In this document: positions 34,335 through 42,582 of the stretch, piece by piece | Position numbering within the stretch: position 1 is the first letter of the stretch | Layout of the letters: every line of letters begins with the position of its first letter | From: Paenibacillus sp. Soil750 | GTDB lineage: Bacteria > Bacillota > Bacilli > Paenibacillales > NBRC-103111 | DNA: 44,328 bases | NCBI RefSeq assembly: GCF_001428045.1 | Contig: NZ_LMSD01000022.1 | Coordinates: 1-44,328, forward strand | Reading direction: 5' to 3' | Made by a program: the position numbers and the translations under genes | The notes under the pieces: generated by a model | Databases searched by the model: none | Told to the model about the DNA's origin: nothing | The model's input: only the letters and a program-made list of their open reading frames with translations

Positions 34335-34346
34335 AATCATAACCGG
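34325..34346. repeat. Palindrome over two convergent stop codons
   Basis: Perfect inverted repeat with arms CCGGTTATGA and TCATAACCGG and an AA loop. Both stop codons, TGA of the YheC/YheD gene and TAA of the EAL gene, lie inside it. No T-run follows on the plus strand. Confidence 0.75.
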
Positions 34347-35693
34347 TCTGTTGTCATTCATATGAAAGGTTTGTTCAATGTCATAGGCAGAAATCGGAGG
34401 GCTAAGCAAGAAACCTTGAATGGTTGTACAGGTTGTTTCCTTGAGAATATCAAGTTGCCCCACATCTTCGACCCCTTCGGCGACAACTTGGATATTAAGG
34501 GCATGTCCGAGGTGAATGATGGCGTTCGTAATCGCCCAATCATTGGAATTACTTTGAATATTTTTGACAAAGGAACGGTCGATTTTGAGGCAATGTATCG
34601 GAAACTCCTTCAAATAATTGAGGGACGAATAGCCAATCCCAAAATCATCGATGGAGATGGAGATTCCTTTGGAACAAAGCTTATCCAAGACGGTGATGGT
34701 TTTCTCCATATTTTGCATAATCGAGCTTTCGGTAATTTCGAACTCCAAATAAGAGGGGTTAATGCCGGTTTGTTGAATAATGTGAATGGCTTTATCCGCA
34801 AAGTTCTCATCTTGAAACTGGCAAGGCGAAATGTTGACGGCAACTTGATAATCAAGTTTATTTTCAGCGAGCCATCGTGCTTTCTGTAGACAAGCCTCCC
34901 GCAAGACCCATTCACCAAGTGGCAAAATAAGGCCGGATTCCTCAGCAAGCGGGATGAATTCGGAAGGCGCAATCATGCCATGTAAGGGATGATTCCAACG
35001 CACAAGGGCTTCCAGACAACTAATTTGACCGGTCGAGAGCTCAAGTCGAGGTTGATAGTATAACAATAGCTGATTCTCTGTGATCGCTTTGCGCAGGTCG
35101 GTTTCCATTTGAATCTGATTAGTGAACCGTTGTTGCGTCGGTAAGGTGTGAAAAGTAATGAGTTTATTCTTGCCTGTTTGTTTGGCAATGAGGAGTGCTT
35201 GCTCAGCTTGGTGAAGTGCTTGTTGTACATTATCAGGTGTTATCGTAAGGTCACTCAGACCGAAGCTTGCACGAAGGAAGCAGTCCTGACCCTGGTAAGT
35301 AAAAGGGGGATCAAATATCTGCCCAACACGATGCAGCGCAGATTGAAGTTGTTCTTGATTGTGTACTCGAAGAAGGAGTGTATATTCATCATCACCAGAT
35401 CGAACCACAAGATCGATGTGATCCAGTACTTTCAATCTGCGGTTTAATTCCTGCAGTAGGTGATCTCCGCATACGTATCCTAGGGAGAAATTCACTTGGC
35501 GAAAACGATCAATATCGAAAATAAGACATGCACGGACCTGAGCGGATGAGGTATCATCGTGTTTCCGAACAGCATGTTCTAACTGGGCAAGGAGCTGCCC
35601 ACGGGAGTGAAGTCGAGTGATCTGTGATCGGCTCGTGAGAGCATCGATCATTGATGACGCAGTGAACCGAAGATGGCGCCAGATTGCTTTCAT
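34329..35693 (-). CDS. Degenerate-GGDEF/EAL protein, probable c-di-GMP phosphodiesterase
   Basis: Cytoplasmic protein of 454 residues. GGDEF-like domain about 25-180 whose active loop reads GDDEY (100-104) in place of GGDEF, so synthase activity is doubtful and a regulatory role is likely. EAL domain about 195-440 with EAL (228-230), NISPCQF, FEITESS, DDFGIGYSSLNYL, KIDRSFV and IQGFLLSPP; the metal and catalytic residues look complete, so it should degrade c-di-GMP. No membrane or input domain. Monocistronic; ATG start with a weak upstream site (GAGTGAT). Confidence 0.9.
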   Translation of the reverse strand: MKAIWRHLRFTASSMIDALTSRSQITRLHSRGQLLAQLEHAVRKHDDTSSAQVRACLIFDIDRFRQVNFSLGYVCGDHLLQELNRRLKVLDHIDLVVRSGDDEYTLLLRVHNQEQLQSALHRVGQIFDPPFTYQGQDCFLRASFGLSDLTITPDNVQQALHQAEQALLIAKQTGKNKLITFHTLPTQQRFTNQIQMETDLRKAITENQLLLYYQPRLELSTGQISCLEALVRWNHPLHGMIAPSEFIPLAEESGLILPLGEWVLREACLQKARWLAENKLDYQVAVNISPCQFQDENFADKAIHIIQQTGINPSYLEFEITESSIMQNMEKTITVLDKLCSKGISISIDDFGIGYSSLNYLKEFPIHCLKIDRSFVKNIQSNSNDWAITNAIIHLGHALNIQVVAEGVEDVGQLDILKETTCTTIQGFLLSPPISAYDIEQTFHMNDNRPVMIS

Positions 35694-35886
35694 TTGCTAT
35701 CACTCATTCCCATCTCATAGTTGTCCCAATATCCTTTATCATAAAGCTCTAAGAGGAGATAAACAATATTAAGAGTTTGCTTTTATGACAAAAAATGGAC
35801 TTTATTTTCGGGTTTCTTAATGAAAAATTGATGAAAATGTCGAATTGTGGCGAATGCGATAGGAAGCGTAATATTCTGAAATTATA

Positions 35887-35916
35887 TTGACAGAAGTAGC
35901 TTCTGAATGAGAAAAT
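35887..35916 (+). promoter_or_regulatory. Possible promoter of the LacI-type gene
   Basis: TTGACA, 18-base spacer, GAAAAT. The -10 box is poor but it overlaps the operator, as expected for an autoregulated repressor. Confidence 0.4.
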
Positions 35917-35933
35917 GTACGCGTGTACATTTT
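35912..35933 (+). promoter_or_regulatory. Operator-like palindrome for the LacI-type regulator
   Basis: AAAATGTAC and GTACATTTT around GCGT: a perfect 9-bp inverted repeat with a central CG, the form LacI-family regulators bind. It lies 33 bases before the regulator's start codon. Confidence 0.7.
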
Positions 35934-35965
35934 ACGTGGATTTAGGCGGAAAGGAGCCAATCAAC

Positions 35966-37021
35966 ATGGTGACGAGAAAAGAGGTTGCTGAGTTAGCCAG
36001 GGTATCTGAGGCGACTGTATCTCGTGTATTCAATGGACTTGGTCCGATGAAGCCTGCAACCAAAGAAAGAGTTCTCGAAGCAGCAAAAGTACTTGGCTAT
36101 CATCCCAATGCGATTGCGCAAAGCTTTGCACGAAGAAGAAGTGGTAATTTGGGGGTCGTGCTTCCCTATATGCCGAAGGTGCATCTGTTTTCCGCGTATT
36201 ATTTTGCAGAGATTCTTAGCGGGATTGGGGAGCAGGTGAGGGAGCAAGGCTATGACATGTTGTTGTATCTCCTAACACCAGATGATGATTTGGATTACGG
36301 CCGCTTATACCGCTCGCAAAAAGTAGATGCCTGTGTCATTCTCGGGGCGAGAGATACCGAATCACAGCGAAGTTCTTTACTGCAATTGCAGGAGCAGGGA
36401 CTACCTTTCTGCTTGGTTAATCAACGATTCGAGGGGTTATGCTTCCTTGAAGTTGATGCGGATCATGTGGAGGGGAGCTATCAAGCAGTTCGTCATTTAC
36501 TGGATGAAGGCTATCGGAAAATTGCCTTTCTCAACGGTTCTCCACACTATACGAATTCCTTGGATAGACGTCATGGGTATCAAAAGGCGATGTTAGAAGC
36601 TGGCTTAACGATGGATCCTTCATTGCAATTTGAGGGGAACTACAGCCGGACTAGCGGATATGAGATTGCCGCAAAGGTGTGGGAGATCCGGGATCAAGTT
36701 GAGGCTGTATTTGCGGCTAATGATCGCATGGCCATTGGACTCATGCAAGGACTTCGTGAACGTGGATGGATAGCTGGGCGAGATTATGCAGTCATCGGGT
36801 GCGATGACTCGGATGCTGCGAAGCTAAGTGATCCACCACTCAGTAGTATTAAAGTGCCTTTTTTTGAAATGGGCAAAGGAGCAGCCCGTGCCGTTCTAGC
36901 TAGCGTTGGGCAGGGAAGCAGCGAGGTTCAGCTACAAGTTAAGCTGCCGACAGAAGTGAAGATTAGGCAGTCGTCGAAGTCAGGGGCGTTGAGATCGAGG
37001 GAATTGAGGGTAGAGGGCTAG
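35966..37021 (+). CDS. LacI-family transcriptional regulator
   Basis: Regulator of 351 residues. N-terminal helix-turn-helix with the LacI motif VTRKEVAELARVSEATVSRVFNG and hinge helix (NAIAQSFARRRS), then a periplasmic-binding-protein-like sugar domain with GYRKIAFLNGS, AVFAANDRMAIGLMQGL and GCDDSDAAKLSDPPLSSIK. I choose ATG 35966, 9 bases after AAGGAG; the longer frame from 35915 starts inside the operator. It probably controls itself and the Gfo/Idh/MocA-ThuA operon downstream; effector unknown. Confidence 0.93.
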   Translation: MVTRKEVAELARVSEATVSRVFNGLGPMKPATKERVLEAAKVLGYHPNAIAQSFARRRSGNLGVVLPYMPKVHLFSAYYFAEILSGIGEQVREQGYDMLLYLLTPDDDLDYGRLYRSQKVDACVILGARDTESQRSSLLQLQEQGLPFCLVNQRFEGLCFLEVDADHVEGSYQAVRHLLDEGYRKIAFLNGSPHYTNSLDRRHGYQKAMLEAGLTMDPSLQFEGNYSRTSGYEIAAKVWEIRDQVEAVFAANDRMAIGLMQGLRERGWIAGRDYAVIGCDDSDAAKLSDPPLSSIKVPFFEMGKGAARAVLASVGQGSSEVQLQVKLPTEVKIRQSSKSGALRSRELRVEG

Positions 37022-37382
37022 TGCTAAGTATTTGAATGAGTGCCTTCAGTGGTGAGCCCTGAATGTTGGCAGAGTGTGAAGTGAGAGTAGCTAGGGTTTA
37101 AATAAATAACTGGATTTCCTGTAGGTAGTTTCCTTGGAATTGGCTTGTTTGGAGGTTTAGATGGATTATCTACAGTTAATTTGGTGGAATTACTTACAAA
37201 GAGGCGGAAAGTGAATTATTAACTGTATGTTTTCCATTTACAATGAAAAATCAGTTAGAAATGGCTGAAATAGCTGTATGTTTTCCAGTTAGTTCATGTG
37301 AGACGGGCTAGGCGGTTAGCCGGCTGGGGTAAGTGATAGGTGAGAAGCTTGATTAGAACACACTTGGGGAGGCGTGTATGCG
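37022..37382 (+). other. Repeat-rich spacer without a gene
   Basis: 360 bases with no credible reading frame. CTGTATGTTTTCCA occurs twice exactly (37223-37236 and 37274-37287), and a reversed, degenerate relative (AACTGGATTTCCTGTAG) stands near 37107. The look is that of dispersed extragenic repeats I recall from Paenibacillus. The promoter of the following operon should lie here but I cannot point to it. Confidence 0.55.
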
Positions 37383-38546
37383 ATGAAAAAAACGTTCAAT
37401 ATCGGTATGATTGGCTATAAATTTATGGGAAAAGCACATAGTCATGCCTATAAAGATTTACCTATGTTCTTTCCACAGACGGCGATTCCAAAGATGAAGC
37501 TCATCTGTGGTCGCGACGAGAACGGTGTTCGCCAAGCAGCCGAGCAATTCGGCTGGGACGGGTATGTAACGGATTGGCGCGAGCTAGTTACGCATCCGGA
37601 TATCGACGTCGTCGATATCAATGCGCCGAGTGATGCGCACAAGGAAATTGCTTTGGCGGCGGCGAAGGCCGGCAAGCATCTATTCTGCGAGAAGCCGCTG
37701 GCACTGACCCTTGCGGATGCAAGGGAGATGCTGGAAGCGGCTGAAGAAGCTGGCGTGAAGCACATGGTCGGCTTCAACTATCGGTTTGCACCAGCGGTGC
37801 AGCTGGCGAAGAAGCTCGTGGAGAGCGGCCGCCTCGGCCAAATCTACCACTTCCGTGCTTGGTTCTTGCAGGATTGGATCGTCGATCCGACGTTCCCGTT
37901 GGTATGGCGTTTGCAGAAGGAGATTGCGGGATCAGGATCGCATGGCGATCTGGGCGCGCATCTCATCGATCTGGCGCATTTCCTCGTTGGCGAGATGACC
38001 GAAGTGATCGGGATGAGTGAAACATTCGTGAAGGAGCGTCCGCTTCCGTCATCGATGACGGGGCTTAGTGCCAAAGGCAGCAAAGATGCACCGCATGGTC
38101 CTGTTACGGTTGATGATGCGACATTATTCATGGCTCGCTTCGCGAATGGTGCATTGGGCAGCTTCGAGGCAACGAGATTTGCTCCCGGGCACCGGTGCAC
38201 GAACTCTTTTGAAATTAACGGCAGTAAAGGCAGTGTGAAATTCGATTTCGAGCGATTGAATGAGTTACAGGTGTATTTTACAAGTGATGATGAGGATGTT
38301 CAGGGCTTTAGACGCGTGCTGGCAACGGATGCCTCACATGCTTATATGGATGCTTGGTGGCCTGCAGGACATACGATCGGGTATGAGCATACCTTCGTTC
38401 ATGAAGTTGTGGAGTTGATGACAGCGCTTTCCGAGGATCGGCAACCGGTTCCGAATTTTGTGGATGGCGTCAAGTGTCAAGAGGTACTGGAGGCCGTGGA
38501 TCAATCGATCGAACAGCGTCGCTGGGTTCGTATAAGTGAAGTATAA
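37383..38546 (+). CDS. Gfo/Idh/MocA-family NAD(P)-dependent oxidoreductase
   Basis: Sugar or inositol dehydrogenase-like protein of 387 residues. N-terminal Rossmann domain (GMIGYKFMGKAHSHAYK, with G in GxxG-type order), the catalytic lysine in HLFCEKPLAL, then the alpha/beta C-terminal domain with GSGSHGDLGAHLIDLAHFL, whose His residues sit at the active site. Substrate unknown. I choose ATG 37383 (MKKTFNIG), 10 bases after GGGGAGG. First gene of a three-gene sugar operon with ThuA. Higher G+C in the middle part than in flanking DNA. Confidence 0.93.
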   Translation: MKKTFNIGMIGYKFMGKAHSHAYKDLPMFFPQTAIPKMKLICGRDENGVRQAAEQFGWDGYVTDWRELVTHPDIDVVDINAPSDAHKEIALAAAKAGKHLFCEKPLALTLADAREMLEAAEEAGVKHMVGFNYRFAPAVQLAKKLVESGRLGQIYHFRAWFLQDWIVDPTFPLVWRLQKEIAGSGSHGDLGAHLIDLAHFLVGEMTEVIGMSETFVKERPLPSSMTGLSAKGSKDAPHGPVTVDDATLFMARFANGALGSFEATRFAPGHRCTNSFEINGSKGSVKFDFERLNELQVYFTSDDEDVQGFRRVLATDASHAYMDAWWPAGHTIGYEHTFVHEVVELMTALSEDRQPVPNFVDGVKCQEVLEAVDQSIEQRRWVRISEV

Positions 38547-38576
38547 AAGGGTTATGGAGAGAGGAGCGGGAATGGC

Positions 38577-39209
38577 ATGAGTCAGAAACAAGCATTGATT
38601 GTATGGGGTGGCTGGGATGGTCATCAACCCGAGGAGGTTGCGGGGATTTTTGCAGGACTGTTAAGGGAAGAGAACTATGCGGTGGAAGTTTCCGATACGC
38701 TGGACAGCTTCCGGGATGAGGAACGTTTGGCAAGTATTGATCTGATCGTTCCTGTGTGGACAATGGGGAAAATTGAAAAAGAACAGCTAACGCCTTTAAT
38801 TCATGCGGTGAAAGTTGGCGGAACAGGGATTGCAGGGTGTCATGGCGGGATGGCGGATTCGTTCCGTAATGAAGTGGAGTATCAGTACATGGTGGGCGGC
38901 CAATGGGTGGCGCATCCTGGTAATGATGGCGTTACGTATACGGTTCGTATGAAAGACAGCGAGCAGCCACTGACCACAGGCATCGGTGATTTCGTCGTAG
39001 TGTCGGAAAAATATTATATGCATGTCGACCCTGCTATCAAGGTGCATGCGGTGACGGACTTTGATGATGTGGAAATGCCGGTCGTATGGACCAAAACTTA
39101 CGGTGCAGGTAAAGTCTATTATAATTCACTTGGGCATCAAGCTAACATTGTTCGTATGCCAGAGACACTAGAATTAATGCGACGCGGATTGCTTTGGGCA
39201 ACACGCTAA
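38577..39209 (+). CDS. ThuA-like protein
   Basis: Protein of 210 residues with a class I glutamine-amidotransferase-like ThuA fold: VWGGWDGHQPEE, TGIAGCHGGMADSFR (Cys and His near the expected nucleophile elbow), and GAGKVYYNSLGHQ. ThuA with ThuB (a Gfo/Idh/MocA enzyme) serves trehalose/maltitol oxidation to 3-keto sugars in rhizobia. Here it is sandwiched between two such enzymes, 30 bases after the first and overlapping the leader of the second, so a 3-keto-disaccharide route is plausible. Reaction of ThuA itself not settled. Confidence 0.9.
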   Translation: MSQKQALIVWGGWDGHQPEEVAGIFAGLLREENYAVEVSDTLDSFRDEERLASIDLIVPVWTMGKIEKEQLTPLIHAVKVGGTGIAGCHGGMADSFRNEVEYQYMVGGQWVAHPGNDGVTYTVRMKDSEQPLTTGIGDFVVVSEKYYMHVDPAIKVHAVTDFDDVEMPVVWTKTYGAGKVYYNSLGHQANIVRMPETLELMRRGLLWATR

Positions 39210-39229
39210 CTATAGGAGGATATAAAGCG

Positions 39230-40327
39230 ATGAGCAAGATGAAGGTTGGTATCATTGGATGCGGAAATATAAGCGCGGCTTATATGAAAAATATTCCTAA
39301 CTACGCACATTTGGAGTTGGTCGCTTGTGCAGATATTGATGTGAGTAAAGCAGAAGCGCGTGCCGAAGAGTTTGGGATTGCACATGCCTATACAGTAGAA
39401 CAATTACTAGGTGATCCGCAAGTGGACATCGTGATTAATTTAACGATCCCGGCTGTACATGCGGCAGTCTGTATTCAAATTCTCGAAGCAGGTAAACATG
39501 CTTATGTAGAAAAGCCTCTTGCTGTAACACGTGAGGAAGGGCTGCAAATCTTGGAGGTTGCTAAGCGCAAAGGACTTCTGATTGGCAGTGCGCCAGACAC
39601 ATTCCTGGGCGGGGGTATCCAAACCTGTGTGAAATTGATTCAGGATGGATGGATTGGTACACCGATTGCCGCTACGGCTTTCATGATGGGTAAGGGGCAT
39701 GAGCATTGGCACCCAGATCCAGAGTTTTACTATGCCAAAGGCGGCGGCCCAATGTTCGACATGGGTCCTTATTACTTAACGGCTCTCGTGGCATTGCTCG
39801 GACCCATTCGTCGTGTAACGGGTTCAACGGCTGTGAGCTTCCCAGAGCGTACGATTTCGAGTGAGAAGAAGCGCGGGCAGAAAATCCAAGTAGATACGCC
39901 AACACATGTGGCTGGTGTATTAGATTTCCATAATGGTGCTATTGCAACGCTTGTGACAAGTTTTGATATTATGGCAGGTACTGCGTTGCCCCACATTGAA
40001 ATCTATGGCAGTCATGGCTCGTTGAGTGTGCCTAATCCGAATAACTTCGGCGGGGAAGTACTTATTCGCAAACCTAGTTCTGCCGTATATGAACCGATTC
40101 CACTTTCACACGGCTACATAGACAATAACCGCGGACTCGGTGTTGCTGCGATGGCGCAAGCGCTGATAACAGGCGATAGTTCAGCACATCGTGCGAACGG
40201 CGAGCTTGCCTATCACGTGCTCGAAGCGATGCATGGTTTCCATGATGCGTCTGACTCCGGTCAGCATTATGTAATGAAGAGCAGCTGCGAGAAGCCTGCA
40301 GCAATGAATCCATTAACGGTATTATAA
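39230..40327 (+). CDS. Gfo/Idh/MocA-family NAD(P)-dependent oxidoreductase
   Basis: Second dehydrogenase of the operon, 365 residues. Rossmann motif GIIGCGNISAAYM (G-x-G-x-x), catalytic lysine in HAYVEKPLAV, active-site region GGGPMFDMGPYYLTALVAL. It is clearly different from the first copy, so the pair probably acts on successive steps or on different sugars. I choose ATG 39230, 7 bases after AGGAGGAT. Terminator follows at 40359. Confidence 0.93.
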   Translation: MSKMKVGIIGCGNISAAYMKNIPNYAHLELVACADIDVSKAEARAEEFGIAHAYTVEQLLGDPQVDIVINLTIPAVHAAVCIQILEAGKHAYVEKPLAVTREEGLQILEVAKRKGLLIGSAPDTFLGGGIQTCVKLIQDGWIGTPIAATAFMMGKGHEHWHPDPEFYYAKGGGPMFDMGPYYLTALVALLGPIRRVTGSTAVSFPERTISSEKKRGQKIQVDTPTHVAGVLDFHNGAIATLVTSFDIMAGTALPHIEIYGSHGSLSVPNPNNFGGEVLIRKPSSAVYEPIPLSHGYIDNNRGLGVAAMAQALITGDSSAHRANGELAYHVLEAMHGFHDASDSGQHYVMKSSCEKPAAMNPLTVL

Positions 40328-40358
40328 GTAAATTGAAATCGTAATAGCTTGACGATAT

Positions 40359-40400
40359 CCTCCTTGTTGGTCAGTGACTGATGAGGGGGATTTTAATTTG
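40359..40400 (+). terminator. Terminator of the Gfo/ThuA operon
   Basis: ATCCTCCT and AGGGGGAT enclose an inner TCAG/CTGA stem and are followed by a T-rich stretch. Confidence 0.65.
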
Positions 40401-40406
40401 TTTTAG

Positions 40407-40434
40407 CTGGGGGATGCCGAAGCATCCCCCAGCA
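40407..40434. terminator. Perfect hairpin between convergent units
   Basis: GCTGGGGGATGC and GCATCCCCCAGC around a CGAA tetraloop. Very stable, but T-tracts are poor on both sides; probably backs up termination for the Gfo operon and for sspI. Confidence 0.6.
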
Positions 40435-40478
40435 AGTTGTAGTTATTTTAACAATAAGATGGTCCATATAGGGGGGAT

Positions 40479-40682
40479 TTACTCAAGATGCGCCTTAAGC
40501 GTTTCGACGAGTGTGTCTTGCGTACTTGCTTCTGAATGCTGCCATATAATTTCAAAAAGAACACCTAACCCAGGTAAAACTTTCTCTTCTCCACCGATCG
40601 AGTCTTCAATAACTTCTTTGAGTTCTTCTGGTGTTTTGTTATTAACCCGCTGGTGGATGGCTTGTCTAAGGGTAATATTCAT
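40479..40682 (-). CDS. sspI: Small acid-soluble spore protein I
   Basis: Protein of 67 residues that matches SspI along its length: NITLRQAIHQRV, TPEELKEVIEDSI, GGEEKVLPGLGVLFEIIW and the C-terminal LVETLKAHL. SspI is a minor spore-core protein made in the forespore under sigma-G. ATG preceded by GAGG. Confirms an endospore former. Monocistronic. Confidence 0.95.
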   Translation of the reverse strand: MNITLRQAIHQRVNNKTPEELKEVIEDSIGGEEKVLPGLGVLFEIIWQHSEASTQDTLVETLKAHLE

Positions 40683-40809
40683 TCAAGGACCTCGCTTCCA
40701 TTTCATTCTCGCTATTACTATGTGCAGATTCAGATGGCTTCATCCTTCCCACTCTTCGCCAATGCAGGCAGTGGATCCATTGTTGTGAAGTGAGCTTAGG
40801 GGCTGAGTA

Positions 40810-40818
40810 TGGTATAAT
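40810..40818 (+). promoter_or_regulatory. Extended -10 promoter of the KtrA-type gene
   Basis: TGGTATAAT: consensus -10 box with the TGn extension, 40 bases before the GTG start. No clear -35 box at the right distance. Confidence 0.5.
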
Positions 40819-40857
40819 AAATGGGATATATTCTTGGAATATGGAGGAACGTGACCG

Positions 40858-41517
40858 GTGAGAAAACAATTTGCGGTTATTGGGATGGGAAGATTTGGCT
40901 CAGCTGTTGCTAAGACGTTATCACAACTAGGATTCGAGGTTCTTGCCATTGATCAGGACGAAGAAACGGTTCAAGACGTTTCCGCTTATGTGACTCATGC
41001 GGTTCAAGCTGATTCTACGGATGAGGAAGCTATGCGGGCGCTCGGAATTCGCAATTTTGACGTTGTGGTTGTGGCCATTGGGGAAGATATTCAAGCAAGT
41101 ATTCTAACGACATTAATTCTCAAAGAAATGGGCGTAGCTACAACGATCGTAAAAGCTGTAAATGATCTCCATGGCAAGGTTCTCAAAAAAATTGGCGCAG
41201 ATAAAATCGTCTATCCAGAACGGGATATGGGGCAACGTGTAGCCCATCATATGATTTCATCGAACATTATCGATTATATAGAGCTCTCCGCTGATTATAG
41301 TATTGTAGAAATGAGAGCATCGAAAGAGATGCTTGGCAAAAGTTTGCGTGAACTCGATGTGCGTGCCAAATATGGTTGCAACGTGATAGCGATTAAACAT
41401 AACGAGCAGATGACTATTCCGCCGAGTGCGGAGGCACCACTTAAACAAGAAGATATTTTGGTCATTGTGGGTAAAAATTCGAGTCTTCAGAACTTTGAAG
41501 TCACTTTTGCGGAGTAG
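40858..41517 (+). CDS. KtrA-type potassium channel gating protein
   Basis: Peripheral RCK protein of 219 residues. N-terminal Rossmann (GMGRFGSAVAKTL; Asp in VLAIDQDEE) binds ATP/ADP/NADH, C-terminal RCK_C domain (about 135-217). It gates a KtrB/KtrD potassium channel, not in this window. Known KtrA and KtrC proteins are closed by c-di-AMP through the RCK_C domain, which fits the c-di-AMP riboswitch in this region. GTG start about 11 bases after GGAGG. Eight bases before the methyltransferase gene, so co-transcribed. Confidence 0.93.
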   Translation: MRKQFAVIGMGRFGSAVAKTLSQLGFEVLAIDQDEETVQDVSAYVTHAVQADSTDEEAMRALGIRNFDVVVVAIGEDIQASILTTLILKEMGVATTIVKAVNDLHGKVLKKIGADKIVYPERDMGQRVAHHMISSNIIDYIELSADYSIVEMRASKEMLGKSLRELDVRAKYGCNVIAIKHNEQMTIPPSAEAPLKQEDILVIVGKNSSLQNFEVTFAE

Positions 41518-41525
41518 GTATATTC

Positions 41526-42335
41526 ATGACAAATGCATACGTAGAAATCATGTCTGTTCAAAATACAAGAGTTAAGGACTGGGCTCAGCTCTTAGAGCGG
41601 CGCGGTAGGGACAAGCAAGGCAAGTATATCATAGAGGGTTATCATTTGATTGAGGAAGCTTTGAAGGCTGGGGCCGAGGTGGAGACTATTCTTTTTCTAT
41701 CGGAAAAAGGGAGCCCTCTGGAGCTTGTCGCCCTCGCTGGTGATCGAGCTATCGAATGGGTCAGCGTGAGCGCAGCGGTATTGGCCAAGTGCTCGGATGC
41801 ACAGACTCCGCAGGGGGTAGTGGCCATCGTGACGCGGCCACAGGTTGGCATGGACGAGCTGCTTGCTGGCGAGCACGATTTGGTCGTGGTCCTGGACGGT
41901 GTTCAGGACCCTGGAAACCTCGGCACGATCATCCGCAGTGCGGATGCCGTCGGGGCGAAAGCGGTCGTGCTCGGCCGCGGCACGGTCGATCTGTTCAATC
42001 CCAAGACGATCCGCTCGACGATGGGATCGATGTATCATCTGCCGATTGTGGAGGCAGATTTGGGTGAGTTGTTGCCGCGCGCGCGTGAGCGCGGCGTGCG
42101 GCTCGTGACGACGAGCCTGCAAGCGCAGGGCTCGTGTTACGACACGGACCTGCGGCAGCCGACGTGGTTGATTTTCGGCAACGAGGCCAAAGGCGTGTCG
42201 CCGGAAGTTGCTGCGCAGTCGGACGTGAAGGTCATTATTCCGATGCAGGGCAAGGCGGAATCGCTGAACGTCGCGATGGCGGCGACGGTTTTGCTGTTTG
42301 AGGCGGCTAGGCAGCGGATGAACCAGCAAAACTAA
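41526..42335 (+). CDS. TrmH/SpoU-family RNA 2'-O-methyltransferase
   Basis: Protein of 269 residues: N-terminal substrate-binding domain (about 1-105; KYIIEGYHLIEEALK) and C-terminal SPOUT knot with motif 1 QDPGNLGTIIRSADA, motif 2 FGNEAKGVS and motif 3 IPMQGKAESLNVAMAATVLLFE. It methylates ribose in rRNA or tRNA with SAM; the closest match by look is Bacillus YsgA. ATG start. The 3' half (from about 41840) is clearly richer in G+C than the 5' part. Confidence 0.93.
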   Translation: MTNAYVEIMSVQNTRVKDWAQLLERRGRDKQGKYIIEGYHLIEEALKAGAEVETILFLSEKGSPLELVALAGDRAIEWVSVSAAVLAKCSDAQTPQGVVAIVTRPQVGMDELLAGEHDLVVVLDGVQDPGNLGTIIRSADAVGAKAVVLGRGTVDLFNPKTIRSTMGSMYHLPIVEADLGELLPRARERGVRLVTTSLQAQGSCYDTDLRQPTWLIFGNEAKGVSPEVAAQSDVKVIIPMQGKAESLNVAMAATVLLFEAARQRMNQQN

Positions 42336-42479
42336 CCAAACGTCGTTTGTGAGTTGTAATTCACTTTGTCACCGTATGGAAATGAGATCTAGTAATTGGT
42401 ACAAAGTGGATGCGTACAATACCCCTTAGATGAGTACAATATTTATGTTTTCAATTACTCAGATGGGTGGGCTAATGTT

Positions 42480-42572
42480 ATGACAACACACGATAAACAA
42501 CAAGAAAATCACGCTAAAGATCAAGAAGATAATAAACCGAATCATGGTAAAAGTAGAAAAAAGGGTAAGTAA
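42480..42572 (+). CDS. Lysine-rich 30-residue microprotein
   Basis: Tiny frame of 30 codons, nearly all polar (MTTHDKQQENHAKDQEDN, then a Lys-rich end SRKKGK). GGGTGG lies 9 bases before the ATG and a perfect terminator follows 10 bases after the stop, so it looks like a real monocistronic gene. No family recognised; small acid-soluble spore proteins are one possible context. The 144 bases before it carry no gene but show a direct repeat GTACAATA twice. Confidence 0.55.
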   Translation: MTTHDKQQENHAKDQEDNKPNHGKSRKKGK

Positions 42573-42582
42573 ATACTAAAGA

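Noticed and set aside
34362..34889. Plus-strand frame of 175 codons opposite the EAL gene
   Set aside because: Antisense shadow without a family match or start site; the EAL domain motifs on the minus strand are unambiguous.
37022..37382. CRISPR-like array
   Set aside because: Only two exact copies of a 14-base unit with unequal context and no cas genes.
41697..42329. Minus-strand frame of 210 codons opposite the TrmH-type gene
   Set aside because: Arg/His-rich shadow in a G+C-rich region; the plus strand has all SPOUT motifs.
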